Made by a program: the position numbers and the translations under genes
Shown: piece after piece, positions 1 to 5,036 of the stretch
Position numbering within the stretch: position 1 is the stretch's first letter
Layout of the letters: every line of letters begins with the position of its first letter
Notes under the pieces: generated by a model
What the model was told of the DNA's origin: nothing
What the model saw: the letters and a program-made list of their open reading frames with translations, nothing else
The model's database searches: none
Origin: an uncultured Clostridia bacterium
GTDB lineage: Bacteria; Bacillota_A; Clostridia; Oscillospirales; Oscillospiraceae
Direction: 5' to 3'
Assembly: GCA_947307505.1 (NCBI GenBank)
Contig: CAMZJG010000096.1
Span: 1 to 5,036, forward strand
DNA length: 5,036 bases

Positions 1-374
1 ACGGGCTTACCTTTCACCGCATCATCGAAGGCTTCATGATGCAGGGCGGCGGGTTTGACGAAAATGGCAACCCCAAAGAGGCCAGTCCGATCAAGGGCGA
101 ATTCGCAAAAAACGGGGTCACGAACAACATTGACCATGACCGGGGCGTGATCTCCATGGCCCGGGCCAACGATTTCAACAGCGGCAGCGCCCAGTTCTTC
201 ATCATGCATGAGAAAGCGCCCCATCTGGATGGGCAGTATGCAGCTTTCGGTCATGTGACGGACGGGATGGACATCGTGGACAAGATCTGCGAAAATACCC
301 CGGTTCAGGACAGCAACGGTTCCGTTGCTCCGAAGGACCGGCCGGTGATCGAGACCATCCGGGTGATCGATTGA
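1..374 (+). CDS. Cyclophilin-type peptidyl-prolyl cis-trans isomerase (3' part, 5' end outside window)
   Basis: The enzyme speeds cis-trans isomerisation of proline peptide bonds in protein folding. Reading from base 3, the visible 123 residues cover most of the cyclophilin barrel. The FHRII segment carries the family's catalytic Arg (CypA Arg55). It is followed by GFMMQGGGF (Phe60/Met61/Gln63 equivalents), NSGSAQFFI (Gln111/Phe113 equivalents) and LDGQYAAFG. Where CypA has Trp121 just before LDG, this protein has His, a change I associate with cyclosporin-insensitive bacterial cyclophilins; Tyr replaces His126. The frame is open to the window edge, so the start and any signal peptide or lipobox are not visible and the cellular location cannot be stated. 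The stop codon TGA overlaps the TTG start of the next gene, which suggests co-translation with the U32 protein. Family assignment is certain; the specific paralogue is not. Confidence 0.95.
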   Translation, partial: GLTFHRIIEGFMMQGGGFDENGNPKEASPIKGEFAKNGVTNNIDHDRGVISMARANDFNSGSAQFFIMHEKAPHLDGQYAAFGHVTDGMDIVDKICENTPVQDSNGSVAPKDRPVIETIRVID

Positions 375-2386
375 GTATGGAGGTTTTGGCTCCTGCAGGC
401 GGTCCGGAACAGCTGCGGGCCGCTGTCCGCTGCGGAGCGAATGCAGTATACCTGGGCGCCCGGAACTTCAATGCCCGGCGACGGGCGGAGAATTTCGGCG
501 GAGAGAGCCTGAAAGAGGCTGTGGCCTACTGTCACGGCCGGGATGTCCGCGTCTTTGTCACCGTCAATACTCTGGTGCGTGACGGGGAGCTGGGGGATGT
601 GTACACCGTGCTGGAAGAGATCGGGGAGAGCGGGGCTGACGCAGTGATCCTGCAGGATATGGCAGCCGCTGATCTTTTCCGCACCCATCTCCCCGGGATC
701 GCACGCCACGCCTCCACCCAGATGACGATCCACAACGCCGACGGGGCGAAGAAAGCGGAGGAACTGGGTTTTTCCCGGGTGATCCTTGCCCGTGAATTGA
801 CTTCGGAGGAGATCCGGCGGATCAGGGAAGCCACGGATATCGAGCTGGAGTGTTTCGTCCACGGCGCCCTTTGTATGAGCGTCTCCGGCCAATGCCTGCT
901 TTCCGCCGCCCTGGGGGAGCGGAGCGGGAACCGGGGGCTGTGCGCCCAGCCCTGCCGACTGGATTTTCGCGTGGGGGACAGACACTATGCGCTTTCCCTG
1001 AAGGATGCCTGTCTGATTCCCCATCTGCGTGAGATGGAGGCGGCGGGCGTCAGCTCGCTCAAGATCGAAGGCCGTCTGCGGCGGCCGGAATATGTGGCGG
1101 CGGCTACAGACGCCTGCGTCCGAGCCTTAAGAGGGGAGCAGCCGGATCTGCGCCTGCTGGAGCAGGCTTTTTCCCGCAGCGGGCTGACGGACGGCTACCT
1201 GACAGGTCGGCGGGATCTGAACATGTTCGGCAGCCGGACGGAGGAGGATAAGGCGGCCAGCGCCGCCGTGCTGGGAGAACTGGCGGGTCTGTACCGACGG
1301 GAGCTCAGCCGGGTCCCGGTGACCTTTACGCTTCGCGGCGGCAGAGAAGAGCAGACGGAACTCCGGGTGACCGATGGGAAACATACCGTCACTGCAGCCG
1401 GACAAAAGGCCGAACCGGTGCGTACCGCAGCTCAGGACGCGGCGGGGGTGCTGGGAAAGACGGGGGGCACCCCCTTCCTGTGTGCCGGCGTTCGCAGCGA
1501 GGTAGAATCGGGGTGGATGATCCCCGGCCTTTCCGCCCTTCGGCGGGAGGCTCTGGATCAGCTCCTGGAGGAACGGGAAAAGACGGAACCGATCCCCCTC
1601 GCAGGGACGTTCGTGCCGGAAGCCGGAGGGGATCGGAAGGCGGAGCCGGTACTGCGTCTGCGTTTTGCCCGCCGCAGTCAGATCTTCGACGCGCCTGAGG
1701 CAGAGGCGGTGTATCTTCCCGTAGAGGAACTGGATGCGGAACTGGTGCGCAGCCTGGGGAAGAAGCTCATCGGAGAGCTTCCCCGGCTTATTTGGCCCGG
1801 TCGGGAGGAAGGACTGGAACAGAAACTGACCGCGCTGAAGGCGGCAGGGATGGAGACCGTGTGCGCCGGGAATCTGGGCAGTCTCCGCATGGCGTCCCGT
1901 CTGGGATTCCGCATATCCGGCGGCTTTGACCTGAATATCGAAAATTCCCGGGCCCTCCGGGTCTATGAAACCCTTGGGGTCCGGGAAACGCTGCTGTCAT
2001 GGGAGATCCCCATGTCGGATGTCCGGCATATGGGGGGACAGATCCCCAGAGGGATCCTCCTGTACGGGCATATGCCTCTGATGCTCTTCCGCTGCTGTCC
2101 CATGCAGGGGAAGGAGGGCTGCGGCAGCTGCGACGGCCGCAGGAGCCTGAAAGATCGGCAGGGGACCGAGTTCCCGGTGCTGTGTCACCGGAAACAGTAT
2201 TCGACCCTCTTGAATTCCGTTCCTCTGTACGTGGGGGACAAGGATCTCCGCGGCTTGGATTACGGCGTAGTCTGGTTCAGCGTGGAGGAACGGGAGGAAT
2301 GCCGGGAGATATGGAAGCGATGTCTGAAAAAGGAAACCTGGCCGGGAAACCGGACCAACGGACCTTATTTCCGAAGGATCCTCTGA
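371..2386 (+). CDS. U32 family protein with DUF3656-like region (RlhA-like, probable rRNA/tRNA hydroxylation factor)
   Basis: This is a complete 671-residue member of the former 'peptidase U32' family. The N-terminal part opens with EVLAPAGGPEQL and AVYLGA, typical of the family barrel. The U32 signature lies at residues 159-177 (ECFVHGALCMSVSGQC), followed by GNRGLCAQPCR and the SLKDACLIPHL / SLKIEGRLRRPEYV motifs near 209-242. Cys168, Cys175, Cys191 and Cys195 look like an Fe-S site of the kind known in the relatives UbiU/UbiV. Residues about 310-400 resemble DUF3656, and the C-terminal region carries a second Cys group (575, 576, 584, 587, 605). Size and DUF3656 match the RlhA (YdcP) branch, which makes 5-hydroxycytidine in 23S rRNA, better than the shorter tRNA-acting TrhP proteins. 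Protease activity is doubtful for this family. The start is TTG at 371, overlapping the cyclophilin stop, or ATG at 377; no clear Shine-Dalgarno precedes either, so translational coupling is likely. Confidence 0.9.
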   Translation: MSMEVLAPAGGPEQLRAAVRCGANAVYLGARNFNARRRAENFGGESLKEAVAYCHGRDVRVFVTVNTLVRDGELGDVYTVLEEIGESGADAVILQDMAAADLFRTHLPGIARHASTQMTIHNADGAKKAEELGFSRVILARELTSEEIRRIREATDIELECFVHGALCMSVSGQCLLSAALGERSGNRGLCAQPCRLDFRVGDRHYALSLKDACLIPHLREMEAAGVSSLKIEGRLRRPEYVAAATDACVRALRGEQPDLRLLEQAFSRSGLTDGYLTGRRDLNMFGSRTEEDKAASAAVLGELAGLYRRELSRVPVTFTLRGGREEQTELRVTDGKHTVTAAGQKAEPVRTAAQDAAGVLGKTGGTPFLCAGVRSEVESGWMIPGLSALRREALDQLLEEREKTEPIPLAGTFVPEAGGDRKAEPVLRLRFARRSQIFDAPEAEAVYLPVEELDAELVRSLGKKLIGELPRLIWPGREEGLEQKLTALKAAGMETVCAGNLGSLRMASRLGFRISGGFDLNIENSRALRVYETLGVRETLLSWEIPMSDVRHMGGQIPRGILLYGHMPLMLFRCCPMQGKEGCGSCDGRRSLKDRQGTEFPVLCHRKQYSTLLNSVPLYVGDKDLRGLDYGVVWFSVEEREECREIWKRCLKKETWPGNRTNGPYFRRIL

Positions 2387-2399
2387 GACGGAGGAAAAC

Positions 2400-2732
2400 T
2401 TACCAGTCCTCAAACACCTTGGAGGCAGCCTGCTCCGCCGCGGCTTCCGCCCGGAGGAAATAATCCAGGAAGCGTTCGCCCTGCTCGGTGAGCTCGCTCC
2501 CGTGCTGCGCTTTCCGTTCAATAAGCTGGAAGCCCAGGTGGTCTTCCGTGGAACGGATGCTCTTCCATGCTTTGCTGTAAGCCATGCCCATGCGTTTGGC
2601 CGCCCGGTTCAGGGATTTTAGCTCCCGGATGCCCTGAAGGAGCAGGGCGGTACCGTGGCCGAAGGCGGTTTTTGTATCTTCCTCTCCCCGGCGTATGCGG
2701 AGACGGGTTATGCAGTTCAGCTTGTCATCCAT
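2400..2732 (-). CDS. Stand-alone ModE-like winged helix-turn-helix transcriptional regulator
   Basis: A 110-residue protein matching the N-terminal DNA-binding domain of the molybdate regulator ModE. Residues 29-60 give the helix-turn-helix (LLLQGIRELKSLNRAAKRMG then MAYSKAWKSI), with the family's 'AA..mG.sY..AW..i' pattern, and LTEQGERFLDYF at 81-92 leads into the dimerisation helix. There is no C-terminal molybdate-binding (MOP/molbindin) domain, so metal sensing is not expected from this chain alone. The usual Gly-rich wing is short here (RKAQHGSELT). The start is firm: ATG with GAAGGAGG eight to ten bases upstream. The gene converges on the U32 gene with only 13 bases between stops and diverges from the DUF1294-FAH pair, so those genes or its own promoter are reasonable targets (inference). 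No molybdenum-related genes are visible nearby. Family call is good; ligand and targets are unknown. Confidence 0.87.
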   Translation of the reverse strand: MDDKLNCITRLRIRRGEEDTKTAFGHGTALLLQGIRELKSLNRAAKRMGMAYSKAWKSIRSTEDHLGFQLIERKAQHGSELTEQGERFLDYFLRAEAAAEQAASKVFEDW

Positions 2733-2764
2733 TTGACCTGAACCTCCTTCCTGAATCTTATTAT
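2733..2764 (+). promoter_or_regulatory. Possible weak promoter for the DUF1294-FAH operon
   Basis: The plus strand has TTGACC (five of six -35 bases, 2733-2738). A poor -10 match, TCTTAT (2756-2761), follows at 17 bases, and a better one, TATTAT (2759-2764), at a long 20-base spacing. Either would overlap the minus-strand -10, so the two divergent promoters would compete. The downstream pair must be transcribed from this gap or upstream of it, but this exact placement is tentative. Confidence 0.35.
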
Positions 2765-2788
2765 ACCGCGGGGATTAGACTTGCGCAA
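2760..2788 (-). promoter_or_regulatory. Probable sigma-70/SigA-type promoter for the ModE-like gene
   Basis: On the minus strand a perfect TATAAT -10 box (2760-2765) lies exactly 17 bases downstream of TTGCGC (2783-2788), which keeps the TTG core of a -35 box. The predicted transcript start near 2753 falls just before the GAAGGAGG ribosome binding site at 2743-2750, giving a leader of about 20 bases. The -35 element is weak (three of six consensus bases), so an activator or other contacts may matter. It lies inside the palindrome at 2775-2794. Confidence 0.65.
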
Positions 2789-2794
2789 GAATAA
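2775..2794. promoter_or_regulatory. Interrupted palindrome, candidate operator between divergent genes
   Basis: The site reads TTA-GA-CTTGCGCAAG-AA-TAA: a perfect 10-base inverted repeat at 2780-2789, flanked at symmetric distance by TTA and TAA. It covers the -35 box of the ModE-like gene's promoter and would sit at the start of the plus-strand leader, a position suited to repression of either direction. It does not resemble the E. coli ModE site as I remember it, so the binding protein is unknown; autoregulation by the neighbouring ModE-like protein is an inference. Confidence 0.4.
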
Positions 2795-2795
2795 A

Positions 2796-2801
2796 AAGGA
2801 G
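2796..2801 (+). promoter_or_regulatory. Ribosome binding site that decides the DUF1294 start
   Basis: AAGGAG at 2796-2801 precedes ATG 2814 by 12 bases, somewhat long but usable. The alternative in-frame TTG at 2781 would place this motif inside the gene, has no comparable motif upstream, and would add eleven charged residues (RKNKKECIRR) unlike the short N-termini of the family. ATG 2814 is therefore preferred. Confidence 0.6.
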
Positions 2802-2813
2802 TGCATACGAAGA

Positions 2814-3089
2814 ATGAATACACCCCTTTTGATCTATCTGATCGCGGCCGACGTTCTGGCCTTGCTTCTCATGCTGTCCGACAAGCAGCGGGCGAAACGG
2901 AGAGAGAGGCGGATCCCGGAGGCTTCGCTGTTCCTGGCGGCTCTGCTGGGCGGAGCCCTGGGCGGTACGATCGGAATGTTTCTGTTTCGGCATAAGACAA
3001 AGCACATTGCCTTCCGGGTGGGCTTTCCGCTGCTTGCCCTGATCCAGGCGGCGCTGTGCATCTGGTATATGGGAGGGATCGGCAAATGA
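2814..3089 (+). CDS. DUF1294 family small membrane protein
   Basis: A 91-residue protein of unknown function. Three hydrophobic segments can be seen: about residues 4-21 (LLIYLIAADVLALLLML), 38-58 (a Gly/Ala/Leu-rich stretch containing LLGGALGGTIGMFLF) and 67-86 (ending in LCIWYM). Between them lie the family's conserved polar motifs, a DK pair at 23-24 followed by a basic run and RIPE at 33-36, then FRHKT at 58-62. Length and motif order match ordinary DUF1294 proteins, which are predicted inner-membrane proteins without an assigned role. The stop shares bases with the start of the FAH-family gene (ATGA, 3086-3089), so the two are almost surely translated from one message, although a functional link is not thereby shown. 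A longer form from TTG 2781 (102 residues) is possible but less likely. Confidence 0.85.
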   Translation: MNTPLLIYLIAADVLALLLMLSDKQRAKRRERRIPEASLFLAALLGGALGGTIGMFLFRHKTKHIAFRVGFPLLALIQAALCIWYMGGIGK

Positions 3090-3733
3090 AGGAACTGAAG
3101 CCGGGAAAGATCATATGCGTGGGACTGAACTATAAAAGCCATGCGGAAGAAACGGGGGGAGAGGCCCCTTCCGAACCGGTGCTTTTCTCCAAATTCGGGG
3201 ACAGCATCACCTGGGATGGAGAGGAGGTTATCCTGCCTCCCTGGCACCGCTGCTATGACTATGAGGCGGAACTGGTTGCGGTGATCGGGAAAACCCTGTG
3301 GAACGGGACCCTGGAGGAGGCGAAGGCTGCGATCCGGGGCTATACCTGCGGGAACGACCTCAGCGCGCGGGACTGTCAGTTTCGCTCCGCCCAGTGGCTC
3401 ACAGGGAAGTCCATGCCGGGCTTTGCTCCCATTGGACCCCGGATCGTGTCCGCAGCGGAGTTCGACCCGGAAAAGCCCCATCGGATCCGCTGTCTGGTGA
3501 ACGGAGAAGTGCGGCAGGATGACGATGTGACCAATATGATCTTTTCCTGCGCGGAGATCGTGAAATACTGCTCCTCCTTTTTCCGCCTGGAGCCGGACGA
3601 CCTGATCTTCACCGGCACTCCGGCCGGGGTCATCCTGGGCAGGCCCAAAGGCACCCGGGTCTGGCTGAAGCCCGGGGATACGGTAACAGTGGAGATCGAT
3701 GGGATCGGCAGCCTTACGAATCGGCTGGTTTGA
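3086..3733 (+). CDS. Fumarylacetoacetate hydrolase (FAH) family protein
   Basis: A compact 215-residue FAH-fold enzyme. Family members are Mg2+- or Mn2+-dependent and cleave or decarboxylate/isomerise small oxo-acids such as acylpyruvates, oxaloacetate and homoprotocatechuate products. The metal-ligand motif YDYEAELVAVIG supplies Glu60 and Glu62, and GNDLSARD supplies Asp91. The QW-x3-GKS segment (103-109), GFAPIGP (112-118), TGTPAGV (176-182) and the closing GIGSLTNRLV complete the usual core. It has little N-terminal extension, like YcgM/FAHD1-type proteins of about 220 residues and unlike the ~280-residue forms. The usual Asp in 'KSxDxF' is Pro here (KSMPGF), a variant I believe is common in one subgroup. 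The start is ATG 3086, with GGGAGGG nine bases upstream and a 4-base overlap with the DUF1294 gene; a GTG 30 bases earlier lacks support. The last 20 bases overlap the convergent glycosylase gene. Fold assignment is firm; the substrate cannot be read from the sequence. Confidence 0.93.
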   Translation: MKELKPGKIICVGLNYKSHAEETGGEAPSEPVLFSKFGDSITWDGEEVILPPWHRCYDYEAELVAVIGKTLWNGTLEEAKAAIRGYTCGNDLSARDCQFRSAQWLTGKSMPGFAPIGPRIVSAAEFDPEKPHRIRCLVNGEVRQDDDVTNMIFSCAEIVKYCSSFFRLEPDDLIFTGTPAGVILGRPKGTRVWLKPGDTVTVEIDGIGSLTNRLV

Positions 3734-4340
3734 CCTTGTCCCCAGGGACCCTGCTTACGAATGGACTGCCCTTGACGTAGTAACGCCAGGGGCGGTCTTT
3801 GTCTTTCCCTGCGTAATCCACGCCGATCCGGGGAGAGGATGCAATGAGTTCCGCCGGTACGCTGCGCCCTTCTGCCAGAAAGAAATCCCCGGCGAGGAGG
3901 TTGACACCGCTGAGGCTTCGGTCCAGCTCCAGGGCCCTGCAGAGGCGGCCCGGACCGGCGCAGAGTTGGGCAGGCAGGAGTTTCCCGCCGCTCCGCTCTG
4001 CCATGGCCTCCAGCCCCGCCAGGGGTTCCAGCGCCCGGATCAGCACGCACTCCGGCTGACCTGCCGGCTTCGTTACCACATTGAGACAATGATACATGCC
4101 GTAGATCAGGTAAATGTAGGCATGACCGGGAGGACCGTAGAGGGGCTCCAGTCTGGGGGTGCGCCGCCCGCCCCAGGCATGGCAGGCCCGGTCGGAAACG
4201 CCCAGATAGGCTTCCGTCTCCACGATGCGGCCTGCGGTCGTCCCATGGACCAGGATCTGACCCAGCAGGGCCCGGGCGATCTCCCGGGTATCCCGTCCCG
4301 GGGCGAAGAACGACGGGTCCAGCACGCGGTATCCATCCAT
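3714..4340 (-). CDS. mpg: DNA-3-methyladenine glycosylase (AAG/MPG family)
   Basis: A base-excision repair enzyme that flips out and removes alkylated or deaminated purines (3-methyladenine, 7-methylguanine, hypoxanthine). The 208-residue chain has the full family core. VETEAYLG carries Glu43 and Tyr45 (human AAG Glu125, Tyr127), CHAWGG carries His54 (His136), and YIYLIYGMYHCLNV carries Tyr77, Tyr80 and Asn87 (Tyr159, Tyr162, Asn169). LIRALEPL at 100-107 holds the conserved Arg, CAGPGRLCRAL follows, and the usual C-terminal PWRYYVKGSPFVSR ends the core. All catalytic positions are intact. The last dozen residues (after FVSR) are a non-conserved tail, and their codons run antisense through the end of the FAH gene. 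The start is ATG at 4340 with AAAGGAGGG seven bases before it. A terminator lies immediately upstream, so the gene's own promoter is not obvious. Confidence 0.95.
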   Translation of the reverse strand: MDGYRVLDPSFFAPGRDTREIARALLGQILVHGTTAGRIVETEAYLGVSDRACHAWGGRRTPRLEPLYGPPGHAYIYLIYGMYHCLNVVTKPAGQPECVLIRALEPLAGLEAMAERSGGKLLPAQLCAGPGRLCRALELDRSLSGVNLLAGDFFLAEGRSVPAELIASSPRIGVDYAGKDKDRPWRYYVKGSPFVSRVPGDKVKPADS

Positions 4341-4347
4341 TTGGTCG

Positions 4348-4356
4348 CCCTCCTTT
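4348..4356 (-). promoter_or_regulatory. Ribosome binding site of the glycosylase gene, abutting a terminator U-tract
   Basis: The minus strand reads AAAGGAGGG, then seven bases, then ATG. Only one base separates it from the six-base U-tract of the upstream terminator. Its GAGGGC (4347-4352) is complementary to GCCCTC in the hairpin apex (4375-4380), so the two could pair in an alternative fold; in GC-rich DNA this may be chance. Confidence 0.8.
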
Positions 4357-4357
4357 C

Positions 4358-4388
4358 AAAAAACCGGCCTGCCCGAGGGCAGACCGGT
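4358..4388 (-). terminator. Intrinsic (Rho-independent) terminator after the SDR gene
   Basis: On the minus strand, ACCGGTCTGCC and GGCAGGCCGGT form an 11-base-pair GC-rich stem around a CTCG loop, followed directly by six U residues (4358-4363). The one non-Watson-Crick position (4368/4383) is a G-U pair in the minus-strand RNA but an A-C mismatch in the plus-strand RNA, and only the minus side has the U-tract. Both facts fix the orientation. It lies 18 bases past the SDR stop codon. A small inverted repeat, ATTCT-CAT-AGAAT (4389-4401), sits just upstream of it. Confidence 0.88.
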
Positions 4389-4406
4389 ATTCTCATAGAA
4401 TGGATC

Positions 4407-5036
4407 TTACTCCTTGGCGGGAGCGGGTCCTCTGGGCGGCATGGGAGGACGCTTTTCGAAGAGGGCCTTGTTCTTCTCCTTTACCTCGTCCAGGCTCCAT
4501 CCGTCTCCGGCGGCCATCATGGCGCCTTCCACGGTGGGGATGGCGTAGCGCCCGATGAACTTGCCCATGGTCATGAAGACCTGGCCGGTGACGTCCTTGG
4601 CGTCCTCGCCGCAGAGCCAGACGATGAAGTTGGCGAAGGTCTCGGGGGCGGCGGTGCCGTCATAGCTGATGGGGTTGCCGGAAATCACGCTGTGTTCGCC
4701 TTCCAGCACGTTATGGATCTCCATGTCCACGCTGGCCCGGGTCTTGGCGGCGGGGGCGAAGGTGTTGGCGGTGATGCCGAATTCCTTCAGCTCGGCGGCC
4801 AGGCCATAGGTCATGCCCACGACGCCGGCGTTGGCGGCGCAGTATTCGCACTGCCGCAGATTGCCGCCCGCCCAGGCGGGGGAGGCGCAGTTGACGATGC
4901 GGCCCCAGCCCTGATCGATCATGTGCTGCACCGCATGGCGGATGACGTAGAAGTGGCCGGTGGGCTTCGCCTTGTTCACCTTGTCCCACAGCTCCTTGGG
5001 CATATCCTGCACGGGGCTGAAGCCGAAGGCGGAGGC
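4407..5036 (-). CDS. Short-chain dehydrogenase/reductase (SDR) family protein, 5' end outside window, atypical catalytic residues
   Basis: The visible 209 residues are the C-terminal part of an SDR; the N-terminal NAD(P)-binding Gly motif lies beyond the edge. The frame is open through 5036, and ATG or GTG codons near 5002-5012 are internal. GRIVNCASPAW holds the catalytic Ser (fragment residue 52), and Tyr65 follows at the usual spacing of 13. The YxxxK motif, however, reads YCAAN, with Asn69 in place of Lys. In the helix where SDRs carry 'vNl.G.F' with a catalytic Asn, this protein has AKPTGHF, with Lys24. NTFAPAAKTR, TGQVF and a C-terminal VEGAMMAAGDGWSLDEV segment follow, then a Pro-rich tail (RPPMPPRGPAPAKE). 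The later part recalls SDRs of acyl-CoA or steroid type, but the substrate is unknown. Codon choice is strongly biased (Gly mostly GGC, Ala mostly GCC, all Thr ACC), unlike its neighbours, which suggests high expression. An intrinsic terminator follows. Confidence 0.9.
   Translation of the reverse strand, partial: ASAFGFSPVQDMPKELWDKVNKAKPTGHFYVIRHAVQHMIDQGWGRIVNCASPAWAGGNLRQCEYCAANAGVVGMTYGLAAELKEFGITANTFAPAAKTRASVDMEIHNVLEGEHSVISGNPISYDGTAAPETFANFIVWLCGEDAKDVTGQVFMTMGKFIGRYAIPTVEGAMMAAGDGWSLDEVKEKNKALFEKRPPMPPRGPAPAKE

Noticed and set aside
305..1024. Long minus-strand open frame of 239 codons opposite the U32 gene
   Set aside because: The plus-strand frame has clear U32 motifs throughout. 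The antisense translation has low-complexity composition and no family resemblance; long antisense frames are expected at this GC content.
1462..1474. GGGGG-GCA-CCCCC inverted repeat inside the U32 gene
   Set aside because: It encodes the conserved-looking GGTPF segment of the DUF3656-like region, and no U-tract follows; it is a by-product of GC-rich coding sequence.
2387..2399. Possible terminator or ribosome binding site between the U32 gene and the ModE-like gene (GGAGG at 2391-2395)
   Set aside because: Thirteen bases hold no stem-loop, and no start codon follows the GGAGG on the plus strand at usable distance.
3738..3749. GTCCC-CA-GGGAC inverted repeat just after the FAH stop as a terminator
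   Set aside because: The stem is only five pairs with a two-base loop and no U-tract follows; it lies in glycosylase coding sequence.
3376..4359. Minus-strand open frame of 327 codons spanning the FAH and glycosylase region
   Set aside because: It is out of frame with two well-recognised genes, rich in Arg, Gly and Pro, and shows no motif; a shadow frame.
5002..5012. ATG/GTG codons near 5002-5012 as the start of the SDR gene
   Set aside because: The frame stays open to the window edge, and the N-terminal nucleotide-binding half of an SDR would be missing, so the gene continues beyond 5036.

Overview
The window is about 5.0 kb of dense, GC-rich DNA (roughly 60% by eye) holding seven protein genes and no rRNA, tRNA, CRISPR array or insertion sequence that I can see. 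Strong AAGGAGG-type ribosome binding sites, short intergenic gaps, and the gene families present (U32 protein with a DUF3656-like insert, stand-alone ModE-type HTH protein, DUF1294 protein, compact FAH-fold hydrolase) fit a high-GC member of the Firmicutes, probably a Clostridia-class gut-type organism. That placement is inference from gene content, not a database match.

Left third, plus strand: the 3' end of a cyclophilin-type peptidyl-prolyl isomerase (1-374) overlaps by 4 bases a complete 671-residue U32-family protein (371-2386) that resembles the RlhA-type rRNA-modification branch. Centre: a minus-strand ModE-like winged-helix regulator (2400-2732) converges on the U32 gene and diverges from a plus-strand pair made of a DUF1294 small membrane protein (2814-3089) and an FAH-family hydrolase (3086-3733), joined by an ATGA overlap. 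The 81-base divergent gap holds a good minus-strand promoter and an interrupted palindrome over its -35 region. Right third, minus strand: a 3-methyladenine DNA glycosylase (3714-4340) whose 3' end overlaps the FAH gene tail to tail, preceded by an intrinsic terminator (4358-4388) that ends a partial short-chain dehydrogenase gene (4407 to beyond 5036).

Most of this is ordinary housekeeping or accessory metabolism, and I see no multi-gene defence or mobile system. The observations most worth a second look are three. The SDR appears to have exchanged its catalytic Asn and Lys positions (a K-S-Y-N tetrad in place of N-S-Y-K). The terminator abuts the glycosylase ribosome binding site with no room for a promoter between them. 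The palindrome in the divergent promoter is a candidate operator for the ModE-like regulator.
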